Of a DNA stretch of 64,000 nucleotides, positions 51,259 to 60,177 are shown piece after piece. Below the pieces are notes generated by a model, which saw nothing but the letters and a program-made list of their open reading frames with translations, did not search any database and was not told where the DNA came from. Within the stretch, counting starts at the first letter, position 1, and every line of letters starts with the position of its first letter. Source of the DNA: Cyanobium usitatum str. Tous (lineage in GTDB: Bacteria; Cyanobacteriota; Cyanobacteriia; PCC-6307; Cyanobiaceae); NCBI RefSeq assembly GCF_963920485.1, contig NZ_OY986431.1, forward strand, positions 1,364,001 through 1,428,000, read 5' to 3'. A program made the position numbers and the translations under genes.

Positions 51259-52299
51259 TTGCCAGTGACCGTGCTCACCGGTTACCTCGGGGCCGGCAAG
51301 ACGACCCTGCTCAACCGGATCCTCACCCACGAGCACGGCCTCAAGGTGGCGGTGATCGTCAACGAGTTCGGCGAGGTGGGCATCGACAACCAGCTGGTGG
51401 TTGATACCGATGAGGAGATCTTCGAGATGAACAACGGCTGCATCTGCTGCACCGTGCGCGGCGATCTGATTCGGATCATCGGCAACCTGATGAAGCGGCG
51501 TGATCGCTTCGACCACCTAGTAATTGAAACCACCGGCCTGGCCGATCCGGCCCCGGTGATTCAAACGTTCATTGTCGATGAAGACCTGCGCGATGAACTG
51601 CGGCTGGATGCGGTGGTCACCCTGGTGGATCTCAAGCACGTTGAGCTGCATAGGGATACGGAGGAGGTGCAGGAGCAGCTGGCCTTCGTCGATGTGCTGG
51701 TGCTCAACAAGGCCGATCTGGTGAGCGACATCAACCCCGTGGCTCGCCTGCTCACCAGCCACAACGCCGATGTACCGATGCAGGAGCTGTTAGGCGTTCA
51801 GGCCTTCGAGCTGGAGCGTGCCCTAAGCCTCGATCCAGGCTTTTTGGTGGACGAGCACGCCCATGAGCATGACGATGCCGTGGGTTCTGTGGCGCTGGTG
51901 GAGGAGCGGCCCATGGACATGGAAAAGTTGGGCAGCTGGATCTCAGAGCTGGTGAGCAGCCGCGGTCCGGATCTGTTCCGCATGTCCCGTGTCAATCAGG
52001 TTGATGGTGAGTTTCTAGCCATCACCAGCACCGGTGGTGACTTGCTGCTGCTCGATTTCCGCGCCGGCTGTGAGGAGCTGCTGCGGGGCAACCATGACAG
52101 CAGCCTTGACGTGGTGGGTTTCAGCGGCAATGGCCAGTTCCTGATGGCCGCAGGTCAGGTCGGCGAGCTGCTGCTCTGGGAGCTGGGTGGCACCGGGGTG
52201 CGGCCGCTGGCCATGGATCCCATCCCCCTGGGCAGCGGCTGGATCGATGCAGCGGCCTGGCAGCCGGGTGGCTTACTGCGGGTCAGCTCATCAAGCTGA
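51259..52299 (+). CDS. COG0523 (CobW-like) metal GTPase fused to a WD40 fragment
   Basis: Residues 1-240 are a COG0523 GTPase: P-loop GYLGAGKTTLLNRIL near 8, the metal motif NNGCICCTVRGDLIRI near 58-66, ETTGLADP and VLNKADLV. Such proteins deliver zinc or similar metals to targets, and the neighbouring zur gene supports zinc. The normal CobW-C domain begins (ELVSSRGPDLFRM) but is replaced by a WD40-like stretch (LLLDFRAGCEELLRGNHDSS, FSGNGQFLMAAGQVGELLLW) that itself stops early. An in-frame deletion joining the gene with a downstream WD40 gene best explains this. GTPase activity may persist. Confidence 0.82.
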   Translation: MPVTVLTGYLGAGKTTLLNRILTHEHGLKVAVIVNEFGEVGIDNQLVVDTDEEIFEMNNGCICCTVRGDLIRIIGNLMKRRDRFDHLVIETTGLADPAPVIQTFIVDEDLRDELRLDAVVTLVDLKHVELHRDTEEVQEQLAFVDVLVLNKADLVSDINPVARLLTSHNADVPMQELLGVQAFELERALSLDPGFLVDEHAHEHDDAVGSVALVEERPMDMEKLGSWISELVSSRGPDLFRMSRVNQVDGEFLAITSTGGDLLLLDFRAGCEELLRGNHDSSLDVVGFSGNGQFLMAAGQVGELLLWELGGTGVRPLAMDPIPLGSGWIDAAAWQPGGLLRVSSSS

Positions 52300-52336
52300 A
52301 CTTTGACCAATACTGTCAGGCGCCGCCACTCGAGCC

Positions 52337-52588
52337 TTACTTACGATCAAGCTGGTCGAATCGCCGCTCGCTAATGATCTTGGCCAATTCCAGGAAATAG
52401 CCGGCGGTGCACCACTTGCCATGGTTGCGGTCGCGATTCACTACATCAGTCCTGACCTCAGCAGCCTCCGCCATTACTAGATCTAGCTCCCCTTGAGGCA
52501 ACTCATAAAGCTCTTGTAGCTCAACCGAGCGGTCAAGCAGGTGACTTTTAAACCACTTTGGATTAAGTTCTTGAGGGGGGATGTCCAA
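52337..52588 (-). CDS. Small unrecognised protein (83 aa)
   Basis: The product MDIPPQELNPKWFKSHLLDR continues with ELQELYELPQGELDLVMAEA and KWCTAGYFLELAKIISERR. It is soluble, helical and has no known motif. It is followed on the same strand by nothing close downstream; the next gene upstream starts 18 bases away. Function unknown. Confidence 0.45.
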   Translation of the reverse strand: MDIPPQELNPKWFKSHLLDRSVELQELYELPQGELDLVMAEAAEVRTDVVNRDRNHGKWCTAGYFLELAKIISERRFDQLDRK

Positions 52589-52605
52589 ATGAAATTAGTT
52601 CTTGC

Positions 52606-52821
52606 TTAGAATTCGCATTCTACAGCATTGTCCTCTTCCTGCCATTCATTCATAAAGTCCTCGAAGCTTGAGTGGAAGCCAGGGTTGTTTAGATAAATAT
52701 CCACAAGATCATCCAAGGCGATGAATTCAGGAATAAACGCATCAGGCTTTTGCTTGTAGCCATGCAAGATTTCTTCCTTATTCACTTTACAAGAGTCCCA
52801 ATTGTCCACCATAGGCGCCAC
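52606..52821 (-). CDS. Small acidic protein (71 aa)
   Basis: MAPMVDNWDSCKVNKEEILH leads into an acidic helical sequence (ALDDLVDIYLNNPGFHSSFE; DFMNEWQEEDNAVECEF). No family recognised. It is tandem with the gene at 52337, 17 bases apart, so the two may form an operon. The composition is AT-richer than that of the GTPase gene. Confidence 0.45.
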   Translation of the reverse strand: MAPMVDNWDSCKVNKEEILHGYKQKPDAFIPEFIALDDLVDIYLNNPGFHSSFEDFMNEWQEEDNAVECEF

Positions 52822-52839
52822 TGGCAGGCCTTAGGTGGC

Positions 52840-52945
52840 GAAGCAAGCTCCATCGACCTTATCAATGACCTGCTGGACAAACCCGGAAATCGGCACCCTA
52901 TACGGGCCTCGCTGATCACGTTAGTTCCAATCAAAAATATTCCCT
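52840..52945 (-). pseudogene. Relic of a VapC-type PIN-domain toxin
   Basis: IFLIGTNVISEARIG resembles the VapC start (FLLDTNVISEAR) with the first catalytic Asp changed to Gly. After a frameshift the next frame gives GFVQQVIDKVDGACFAT, matching the following helix. The rest of the gene is missing. Identification rests on this short match. Confidence 0.45.
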
Positions 52946-53019
52946 TGCGTTGCCTGACCGGAGTGCTGCGCAGCATGGGCCAGTCCTGACTGGTTAATGA
53001 GGAGATCAGCAACACTCGC

Positions 53020-53799
53020 TCATACTATGAGAGCCATTTCTTCCTGGCTGGTGCGACGAAACATGTAACCTTTGCCTCGCGTTGTAAGAATAAGTTCTGG
53101 AATCTCTACATCCTCTTCCACTTTTGCGCGCAGTCGTGATATGTGAACGTCTACCACTCTACTGTCATTAGATTTCGTGGGTCTGTAGCCCCAAACCTGC
53201 TCAAGGATGTCCAACCGACTCACTGGCTCACCTGCACGGTTGATCAATAGCTCTAGCAGACTGAATTCCATTCCCGTAAGACGGATGCGCTCATCACCGC
53301 GATAGGCCTTACGGCGCGTTAGATCAACTCTGAAATTGCCTACAATGAGCCAATGACTGCTTGCAGGCTTGCGGTCAGCACCATTATTTGTTTGCTTGCC
53401 GCTGAGAAGGGATGGAGAGCTTCTTCTCAGCACACAGCGAATACGTAGCTCAAGCTCTTTAGGGCTAAATGGCTTGAGTATGTAGTCATCGGCGCCAAGC
53501 TTTAGTCCAGTGAGGCGGTCGCCTACATCACCCAAAGAAGTGAGCAAAATAATCGGCACTTCTGTTTGAGCCCGGATCCGCTCGGTCACAGCGAAGCCAT
53601 CAAGCTCTGGCATCATCACATCAAGAACAAGTGCATCCGGCTCAAAGCTGCGGAAGAGTTCAAGAGCCTGCATGCCATTGACTGCCGCAGCCACCTCAAA
53701 GCCAGCTAGACGCAGCCGCGTTTCCAATATGCGCCGGATGTTCGCCTCGTCATCGGCAATCAGTATTCGGATGGGATTGGTACGACGTTCTGGGGTCAA
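53020..53799 (-). CDS. OmpR-family response regulator, RpaB-like
   Basis: The 259-residue protein has a receiver with ILIADDEANIRRILETRLRL, phosphosite LVLDVMMPELDGF (Asp), ITGL-type loop LTGLKLGADDYILKPFSPKE, and a winged-helix effector ending RVVDVHISRLRAKVEEDVEI and ILTTRGKGYMFRR. This is the RpaB/Ycf27 pattern of cyanobacteria, which controls light-stress and photosynthesis genes at HLR1 sites. A 30-residue Ser/Asn-rich linker is longer than usual. It may be RpaB itself or a second member; no histidine kinase lies next to it. Confidence 0.82.
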   Translation of the reverse strand: MTPERRTNPIRILIADDEANIRRILETRLRLAGFEVAAAVNGMQALELFRSFEPDALVLDVMMPELDGFAVTERIRAQTEVPIILLTSLGDVGDRLTGLKLGADDYILKPFSPKELELRIRCVLRRSSPSLLSGKQTNNGADRKPASSHWLIVGNFRVDLTRRKAYRGDERIRLTGMEFSLLELLINRAGEPVSRLDILEQVWGYRPTKSNDSRVVDVHISRLRAKVEEDVEIPELILTTRGKGYMFRRTSQEEMALIV

Positions 53800-53974
53800 A
53801 ACACTCCGAGCGCCGCAAGATCGGCCAATACATAGGAGGAATCACCGTTGATCGCGGATTGCGAACAAGAATCGTCATAGAAGCAACTCTCCTATCCGCC
53901 GCCCCTTGCCCTTGCTCCTAACCGCGCAAAGCCTCAGCATTTAGTTGCTGCATCAGCCACAGGAGCAGACCTAC

Positions 53975-54262
53975 TCAGACCACCAGCTGGAGGTGCCGGC
54001 TGCTGAACAGCTCTCCGGTGCAGTTCACCGGCAATAACGCAGAGCGGCCAGCCAGGTACCAAGCATCTACCAAGGCAGCGCTGGAGCGGGGGTAGAGCTC
54101 TCCAGCCAAGATCCAGAGCTCGTCATGCAGCACCTGCGTCTGGTCCGGTGTGCCTACGTACCAAGGCGACTCAGGGTCCTGCGACAGCTCCTCATGGAGC
54201 AGCAGGAGTCCCTCAAGTACGCAGTTAGCGAGCTCAGGCGTCATCGGCTTTGCTAGCCCCAC
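53975..54262 (-). CDS. Small helical protein (95 aa)
   Basis: The product contains MTPELANCVLEGLLLLHEEL, WYVGTPDQTQVLHDELWILA and SAALVDAWYLAGRSALLPVN, a helical soluble domain that looks conserved but that I cannot name. The start at 54262 may be six codons too early (MTPELA at 54244). Confidence 0.5.
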   Translation of the reverse strand: MGLAKPMTPELANCVLEGLLLLHEELSQDPESPWYVGTPDQTQVLHDELWILAGELYPRSSAALVDAWYLAGRSALLPVNCTGELFSSRHLQLVV

Positions 54263-54463
54263 CTTGCGGTGCGGCTACCCAAGAACGTCCATCCACGCAC
54301 ACCAAGGTGCGCCAGATCAAGTACTGACCCCAACGGGTTGCGCTCATTGCTCACGATCACAGCTGTAGTGCTCAGCAGTACCGGGCAACTGGGCTAATTC
54401 CTGGTATTTGGATCGAGTGCCTGCCACCACCAGCGCCCATCGGAACAACTGGGAACCCCGGCG

Positions 54464-54628
54464 TTATTGGTACGTGGTAATTGTGTCGGCGTTGCTGTTG
54501 GGGATATCTGCTCCATCCACAGCGCCTTTGAAAGCCAATGCTTCCAGAGCGGCGCCCTCACAGAAAAAATGCTGCGCGGCCCAACTGCTGGATTGGGCAC
54601 CGGTCGCCATAAGCAGCAGCAGGCCCAT
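54464..54628 (-). CDS. Short exported protein (54 aa)
   Basis: A minus-strand frame from ATG 54628 to TAA 54464 gives MGLLLLMATGAQSSSWA as a signal peptide and a 37-residue mature part with AQHFFCEGAALEALAFKGAV. The clear export signal with Ala-X-Ala-like end supports a real gene although it is short. Function unknown. Confidence 0.45.
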   Translation of the reverse strand: MGLLLLMATGAQSSSWAAQHFFCEGAALEALAFKGAVDGADIPNSNADTITTYQ

Positions 54629-54757
54629 GGCAATGGCAACAGGCTATCTAAGCAATTTCCTCTCTCTTACGGCACGCAGGCACGATCCACATTGGCAGTG
54701 ACTTAGCTGCGTCGTCATCAGCCAACTGCACCGAAACCATGGGCCAGAATCAAGCCT

Positions 54758-55432
54758 ATGGAGCTCCATGCAGACCTCAGTCAGCGGGCAGTGCTCGACA
54801 CCAACGCTCTCGAATGGAACCACTCCCCGATGGCGGGGGTGGAGCGGCACCTGCTTGATCGCAATGGCGGCGAAATAGCCCGGGCAACCTCGATCGTGCG
54901 CTATGCCCCAGGCAGCCGCTTTGAGCGCCATTTTCATGGCGGCGGCGAGGAGATCCTGGTGCTGGAGGGCACCTTCTCAGATGAGCAGGGCGACTACCCA
55001 GCCGGCAGCTACCTGCGCAACCCCGCTGGCTCTAGCCATGCTCCATTCAGCGAGACGGGCTGCACCATTCTGGTGAAGCTGCACCAGATGCACCCTGCAG
55101 ATCAGCAGCAGCTGGCAATCAATACCAATAAAGAAGCCTGGCTTCCTGGTTTAGTCAAAGGGTTGGAGGTGATGCCGCTACACGCCTTTGGCTCTGAACA
55201 TCTAGCTCTGGTGCGTTGGGCGCCGGGCACGGTGTTTCACCCCCACAGCCATCCAGGTGGGGAGGAGATTCTGGTGCTCTCTGGCGTATTCCAGGACGAA
55301 CATGGCACCTATCCGGCTGGCAGCTGGCTGCGCAATCCAACCGGCAGCGTGCACAGGCCATGGAGCGAAGCCGGTTGCACGATCTGGGTTAAGACCGGCC
55401 ATCTGCCGGAGACGATGGCTCAGCAGTGCTAG
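54758..55432 (+). CDS. Double-cupin protein of the ChrR type
   Basis: Two homologous cupin halves are visible: RYAPGSRFERHFHGGGEEIL, VLEGTFSDEQGDYPAGSYLR, and RWAPGTVFHPHSHPGGEEIL, VLSGVFQDEHGTYPAGSWLR. Each has the His/Glu metal set (HxH, E). This is the ChrR cupin-like fold seen in zinc anti-sigma factors and in stand-alone sensors or enzymes. No sigma factor is adjacent and no N-terminal anti-sigma domain is present, so an enzymatic or ligand-binding role is open. Confidence 0.8.
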   Translation: MELHADLSQRAVLDTNALEWNHSPMAGVERHLLDRNGGEIARATSIVRYAPGSRFERHFHGGGEEILVLEGTFSDEQGDYPAGSYLRNPAGSSHAPFSETGCTILVKLHQMHPADQQQLAINTNKEAWLPGLVKGLEVMPLHAFGSEHLALVRWAPGTVFHPHSHPGGEEILVLSGVFQDEHGTYPAGSWLRNPTGSVHRPWSEAGCTIWVKTGHLPETMAQQC

Positions 55433-55607
55433 GTGGTGGCAATCGACGCTCCACCTGTAAAAAAACAAACCAGGCAATCCCTGCGGTGATGCCACCAGTC
55501 CAGTCGTTGCGAAGCAGCTCAATGATCGACACCGTGCTTGAGCCGATACGCAGGCCCCGCAGCAGGAAACGGCCTAGCTGCTCAAGGCGGGAAGGACTGC
55601 TTGACAT
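55389..55607 (-). CDS. Small membrane-associated protein (72 aa)
   Basis: MSSSPSRLEQLGRFLLRGLR precedes SSTVSIIELLRNDWTGGITA and GIAWFVFLQVERR, with one probable membrane helix at about 38-55 and a Pro-rich tail. It converges on and overlaps the cupin gene end by 44 bases. Function unknown. Confidence 0.45.
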   Translation of the reverse strand: MSSSPSRLEQLGRFLLRGLRIGSSTVSIIELLRNDWTGGITAGIAWFVFLQVERRLPPPSTAEPSSPADGRS

Positions 55608-55610
55608 CAT

Positions 55611-56058
55611 CTACGCAAGAGGATCATGACAATATTTACAGAATCATATTCAACGGCCTGACCTGGTTGGACCAGAAACGCTGCCATCAGCAAAGGCTGC
55701 CCGAACGAATTGGTTACAATCGTAGCTATTTGTTGAAGCAGCCCAACCGACCCGGACCTTCACATTCAGCCGCCTGGGCAGGCTTAATAAAACTGCCATC
55801 CAAGCGATCCAATCCAGTCATTTATATTCTACCTATAAAGGATCGACCGGCAAGAGATGCGGACCCCTAGATTATTTAAGAGCTTCGTGAGATGCCATCC
55901 AGGCCAGCACCCGTTCGGTGATGACACAGCTTGTCATTGATTCACAAAACATTCCGCCGAGGCTCACGGGTGCCATGCAACGAACCCGATTATCCCGCCA
56001 GGACTCCGCGCTCTCGCCACAACACATATCCTAAGCTTGCAGTGCTGCTGGGATTCGC
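55611..56058. other. Gene-free stretch, AT-richer than surroundings
   Basis: I find no convincing gene. Open frames are short and lack family features. The stretch precedes the small TTG-start membrane gene at 56059. Confidence 0.4.
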
Positions 56059-56238
56059 TTGAAAAAAATCACTGGTCCACTGCGCAGAGCAATGATCTAT
56101 GGAGCGGTCAGCTACGGAGGACTTGTTCTGATCAACAATTCAGAACTGCACCTACCAAACATGTGGATAGCCTATCTGCCAATGTTTGTCGGAGTCTATG
56201 TGTTGACCCAGTGGCTAGATCGAAAAATTAGTGGGTAA
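56059..56238 (+). CDS. Small two-helix membrane protein with TTG start (59 aa)
   Basis: From TTG 56059 the frame gives KKITGPLRRAMIYGAVSYGG, LVLINNSELHLPNMWIAYLP and MFVGVYVLTQWLDRKISG: a basic start, two hydrophobic segments and a basic end, as in genuine small membrane proteins. An ATG at 56092 is an alternative. AT-rich composition. Function unknown. Confidence 0.5.
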   Translation: MKKITGPLRRAMIYGAVSYGGLVLINNSELHLPNMWIAYLPMFVGVYVLTQWLDRKISG

Positions 56239-56417
56239 AAAAGCTAAGCAACTTGGCGAAGGGCTTATTTAGAAACAGAAAGGGTCTCTAATCTGCTGGA
56301 GCCACCATGGGTCGTAGCGGGTACGCTGAGGAATATTGCGGGCCTGGGTGCTCACAGTTTAATAGAGATACTTAGCTAGAATGAAAACTTAATGACCGAT
56401 ACGGACAGTAGATTCAA

Positions 56418-56861
56418 ATGAGCCCGTTTTCAGCCATACCCCTTTGGTTTACATGGGCTTTATTTTCAGCAATTTTCGCTAGTGCGTCTGCAGTACTCGG
56501 AAAAATAGGACTTGAAAATGTTGAAGCCGACTTAGGCACCCTTATCCGCACAGGAGTCATATCAATATTCCTACCATTGCTAATAATTGCAACCGGAAAA
56601 TGGAGCAATCCATTTGAACTATCTCAACAGACTTGGGTATTCATAACCCTTTCAGGCATAGCTAGTGGCCTGTCTTCATTCTGCTTTTTTAGAGCCTTGA
56701 AACAGGGAGATGCATCATTAGTAGTACCCGTTGATCGCCTGAGCCTGTTGCTAGTCGCTCTTATTGGCTTCGCCTTTCTTGGCGAACGCCCCTCGGCCAT
56801 TGGCTGGACAGGACTATTACTCATCGGCGGAGGCGGATTGCTGTTATCGCTAGCCGAATAG
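56418..56861 (+). CDS. Single-domain EamA-type membrane transporter
   Basis: The 147-residue protein is one EamA half with about five spans: WALFSAIFASASAVLGKIGL, VFITLSGIASGLSSFCFFRA, PVDRLSLLLVALIGFAFLGE and GLLLIGGGGLLLSL. Such short DMT proteins work as dimers. The start at 56418 begins a typical first helix. The coding is much AT-richer than that of the GC-rich neighbours, suggesting transfer. A related half with an abnormal end is at 40090. Substrate unknown. Confidence 0.75.
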   Translation: MSPFSAIPLWFTWALFSAIFASASAVLGKIGLENVEADLGTLIRTGVISIFLPLLIIATGKWSNPFELSQQTWVFITLSGIASGLSSFCFFRALKQGDASLVVPVDRLSLLLVALIGFAFLGERPSAIGWTGLLLIGGGGLLLSLAE

Positions 56862-56988
56862 GTTTTAAACTAGACAATACTTCCAGGCGTTGGGAATCAT
56901 ATTATTCGCGAACCTGCAACACCCCAATTTATCGCTACCCGATCCGCAAACTATACTGAAAATATCAAGCTCTATCGAAAATGCAATA

Positions 56989-57300
56989 TTACTCCTGCGC
57001 GCTTCCCTCAACTTTCCCAAGGACGTTACCCCATACATCGCCCTTAACATCTCCCCAAACGCTTCCCTCTACATTGCCATTTACATTGCCTAATACGTGG
57101 CGACCAACATTTGCGCCAACATCGCGGCCAACATATCCTTCTACACTTCCTTCAACGTCTCCATATATATCGCCGCGGACACTGCCTTGAATGTTTCCCG
57201 CAACATCGCCCCAGACATTTGCATTGACTTGGAGAATCCGAAGCTTGCCGTCTACCAGCCCAAAGGTGACAAGCTTATTGATTTCCTCGATCTCAGACAT
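56989..57300 (-). CDS. Tetrapeptide (xVxG) repeat protein
   Basis: After a 27-residue start (MSEIEEINKLVTFGLVDGKL) the remaining part is about 18 tandem units of the form xVxG, for example DVAGNIQGSVRGDIYGDVEG. A strict four-residue period with Val and Gly suggests a narrow beta-solenoid, comparable in principle to bactofilin-like or pentapeptide-type helices, but I know no exact family. The 12-base DNA period keeps several frames open on the other strand. The tail ends AQE. Function unknown. Confidence 0.65.
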   Translation of the reverse strand: MSEIEEINKLVTFGLVDGKLRILQVNANVWGDVAGNIQGSVRGDIYGDVEGSVEGYVGRDVGANVGRHVLGNVNGNVEGSVWGDVKGDVWGNVLGKVEGSAQE

Positions 57301-57357
57301 TCTCTTAGATATTAAGTGAACAATGCAGCTTAGCCCATGCGGAGCATTGGCAAAACA

Positions 57358-57660
57358 TTATTCACCGTGACTGCGATCCCATTGCAGCGTCAGCCCAGGT
57401 TGCTCTATGCAGGCTATTGCTAGCGGATGACCAACCAGTTCAGAAGAAATGCAGGCTGTTATCAAGCTGCGCAGTAGGGGATAGCGCTCCACCATCGCTG
57501 CGTATTCGGGTGAATTGCGATAGGAGTGCTCCAAAAGCCGGTAGTCCTGATCTGGCTGCATCGCACCTGCGGGAGCGCCGTACAAAATCGAAGCGGGCTC
57601 TGCCTGGTCCAAGTCCGTTTCAGGCTCGATGGGCCTCAGACCAAATTTTTCGGTTGTCAT
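57358..57660 (-). CDS. Small unrecognised protein (100 aa)
   Basis: From MTTEKFGLRPIEPETDLDQA (57660) the protein continues with DYRLLEHSYRNSPEYAAMVE and RYPLLRSLITACISSELVGH. It is soluble and acidic at first, then helical. No motif is known to me. The upstream extension to 57696 is optional. Confidence 0.45.
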   Translation of the reverse strand: MTTEKFGLRPIEPETDLDQAEPASILYGAPAGAMQPDQDYRLLEHSYRNSPEYAAMVERYPLLRSLITACISSELVGHPLAIACIEQPGLTLQWDRSHGE

Positions 57661-57808
57661 GGAAATACTGAGTAGGGGCGCTCGGGGTTGCTGCATAGCG
57701 CTCCGCTACAAACCTGGCGCAACGGCAAGCCAATGGAGCCTGCTGTCAGCGGGATCAAACAGAAGCAGCTGCCTCAGTGGTTTTGCTGGAGGGCCCTAAG
57801 CCCCATTT

Positions 57809-58489
57809 CTAGACAGCCAATCCATAGGCCTCGCCAGCAGCCGGATCGCTGATTCCCAGCTCCAGGCGCCAATCGCTGATGGGGCGCTCCCAGCCCTCCT
57901 CCCAGCGGGCCGCCGCCAGGCAGTGGGCCTGATGGCCGATCGCCATGCCGTGGGCCACCGCCTGGGCTAGCTCCTCATAGCGATGCAGCTGAAAGCGGAA
58001 GCTGGCTAGTTGGCCGGCGGTGGTGAGCAGCACGTAGGCGGGAAAGCCGATTTGGGCGGCGGTGATCGCCAGTACCCCACTCTCTCCGGCGGGCATGGTG
58101 CCAAAACCAGCCACCACATGGTGGATGTCGTGGGTGGTGGCCACCCGTTGGGTGAGCCATTGGGCCTCGCTAGCGATTGGGCGCGGCCGGAAAAATTCGG
58201 GGTCGTAGTTGAGCCTGCGAATCAGTTCGGCGTAGCTGCGGCCCAAGCTCCCCTCTGGTAGCTGGATCAGCCGCTCGATGTCGGGCTGCAGCGGCGGATA
58301 GCGCTGCTCGAGCATTTCTGCTCCACCAGCCACCTCCTTAAAGCGCCGTATCGAATCGACCATCTGGGGGCTGTCGATCATGTTGTCGACCAGATCCGCC
58401 ACGGAGCTCAGATCACCACCGCTGCGGCCAATAGCCGCCAGCAGTTTGAGGTTGTTGGCTGCCCGCAGCAGCTCCCCGAACCGTGACAT
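57809..58489 (-). CDS. Coq4-like protein
   Basis: The 226-residue protein has the Coq4 signature HDxxH in RVATTHDIHHVVAGFGTMPA, followed by GVLAITAAQIGFPAYVLL and AVAHGMAIGHQAHCLAAARW. Coq4 proteins are zinc-binding helpers of ubiquinone synthesis; cyanobacteria use plastoquinone, so the role here may be in quinone handling generally. It starts at 58489 and is divergent from the SulP gene. Family is fairly sure, function inferred. Confidence 0.78.
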   Translation of the reverse strand: MSRFGELLRAANNLKLLAAIGRSGGDLSSVADLVDNMIDSPQMVDSIRRFKEVAGGAEMLEQRYPPLQPDIERLIQLPEGSLGRSYAELIRRLNYDPEFFRPRPIASEAQWLTQRVATTHDIHHVVAGFGTMPAGESGVLAITAAQIGFPAYVLLTTAGQLASFRFQLHRYEELAQAVAHGMAIGHQAHCLAAARWEEGWERPISDWRLELGISDPAAGEAYGLAV

Positions 58490-58650
58490 TAATCATTCTC
58501 CGCTGCCACCAGGATGGCCCAGCCCGCTGACGCTGATAGGTTTCTGCCATGGGCAATCCGCCATAGCTCCTTTTTGCAGCACATCCGATCCGGTTGTTGT
58601 GTCAGCGCCGGTCTTTTGCGCCGGCAATCCAACTATTGATTTGCAACTCC

Positions 58651-60165
58651 ATGTTCAGACCCCACCGCGATGTCCTGGCTGGTCTTGTGGTGGCCTTCGC
58701 CATGATTCCAGAGGCCATTGCTTTCTCCGGCATCGCCGGCGTTGATCCACGCGTTGGCCTTTTTGGAGCCTTCATCCTGGCCGTCACTCTGGCAGTAGTG
58801 GGCGGGCGCAGCGCCATGATTACCTCCGCCACCGGCTCCACTGCCCTGTTGATGACGGGCCTGGTGCAGCAGGGCGAGGGGCTTGGCGCGGGCTTGGGCC
58901 TGCAATACCTGCTGGCCGCCGGGATCCTCACCGGCATCCTGCAGATCGCCTGGGGCTACCTGCGCCTGGCCCACCAGATGCGCTTTGTGCCCCAGCCCGT
59001 AATGGCCGGCTTTGTTAACGCCCTGGCAATCCTGATCTTCCTGGCCCAGTTGCCCCAACTTGGCTTGGATTTCTTCCACCCAGACAAGCAAGCGATCAGC
59101 GCCGCCCAGCTGCCGGCGGTGTACGGCCTGCTTGCCCTCACCCTGGCGATCATCTACTTGCTGCCACGGCTCAGCACCGTTGTGCCCTCAGCGCTGGTGG
59201 CAATCCTGCTCAGCACAGGGCTTTCGATTCACCTAGGGCTGGATGTGCCCACGGTGGCATCCCTGGGCATCCTGCCCAGCGGCCTGCCCCAGTTTGGCCT
59301 GCCCCAGGTGCCCTTCAACCTCAGCACCCTGGGGCTGATCCTGCCCACCGCCTTGGCGATCTCCTTGGTGGGTCTGATGGAAACCTTCCTCACCCAGGAC
59401 ATCCTTGATGACCTCACCGACAGCAGTAGCTCCAAAAACATTGAGGCCCGCGGTCAGGGCATCGGCAACATTGTTAGCTCCCTGTTTGGTGGCATGGCTG
59501 GTTGCGCCCTTGTGGGCCAGTCGGTGATGAACGTGGGCTATGGCGGCCGCAGCCGCCTATCGACCTTGACCTCAGGCGTGAGCCTGCTGGCGATGATTTT
59601 GCTGGCAAGCAATTGGGTGAATCAGATCCCGATGGCCACCCTGGTGGGGGTGATGGTGATGATCGCCATCAATACCGCCAACTGGGATTCGATCCGCGCC
59701 ATTCGCCGCATCCCCAAAAGCGATTCCGCTGTGATGCTGCTCACGGTGGTTGTCACCGTGCTCACCCACAACCTGGCGGTTGGTCTGCTGGCGGGCGTGG
59801 CCCTAGCCGGCATCTTATTTAGCCGCAAGGTGGCCAAGGTGATTGAGGTGAGCAGCGAGCTTTTAGCTCCAGATCATCGGCTTTACAGGGTGCGGGGTCA
59901 GTTGTTCTTCGTGAGCACGATCTATTTCCGCCAAGGCTTCGATCTTCACGACCATCCAGACCGCATCAGCATCGATATGGCAGAAGCCCACATCTGGGAC
60001 CAGAGCGGTGTAACAGCCCTTGATCAGGTGATCCGCAAAATGAAGCTGAAGGGCAGCTCAGTGGAGGTGCTTGGTCTTAATCCAGAGAGCACCAACCTGT
60101 TTGCCCGCATCGGTATCGCCCCTGAGGCGGGCGGGCGAGGGGGCACCCCGATCCAGGTTTCCTAA
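58651..60165 (+). CDS. SulP-family anion transporter with STAS domain
   Basis: About 11-12 spans begin [20 protein letters not shown] and [20 protein letters not shown], typical of SulP proteins; [15 protein letters not shown] lies in the substrate region. A STAS domain fills the C-terminus ([36 protein letters not shown]). Candidates are sulfate, bicarbonate (BicA-like) or another anion. The start at MFRPHRD (58651) was preferred to an upstream ATG with non-family residues. Length (504 aa) is slightly short but within the family. Confidence 0.85.
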   Translation: MFRPHRDVLAGLVVAFAMIPEAIAFSGIAGVDPRVGLFGAFILAVTLAVVGGRSAMITSATGSTALLMTGLVQQGEGLGAGLGLQYLLAAGILTGILQIAWGYLRLAHQMRFVPQPVMAGFVNALAILIFLAQLPQLGLDFFHPDKQAISAAQLPAVYGLLALTLAIIYLLPRLSTVVPSALVAILLSTGLSIHLGLDVPTVASLGILPSGLPQFGLPQVPFNLSTLGLILPTALAISLVGLMETFLTQDILDDLTDSSSSKNIEARGQGIGNIVSSLFGGMAGCALVGQSVMNVGYGGRSRLSTLTSGVSLLAMILLASNWVNQIPMATLVGVMVMIAINTANWDSIRAIRRIPKSDSAVMLLTVVVTVLTHNLAVGLLAGVALAGILFSRKVAKVIEVSSELLAPDHRLYRVRGQLFFVSTIYFRQGFDLHDHPDRISIDMAEAHIWDQSGVTALDQVIRKMKLKGSSVEVLGLNPESTNLFARIGIAPEAGGRGGTPIQVS

Positions 60166-60177
60166 CTCCAAATCCGC

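Noticed and set aside
56981-57315. Plus-strand open frames rich in Thr/Pro/Leu over the xVxG gene
   Set aside because: They are shadows caused by the 12-base repeat period of the minus-strand gene; the minus-strand frame has a normal start and a non-repeat N-terminus.
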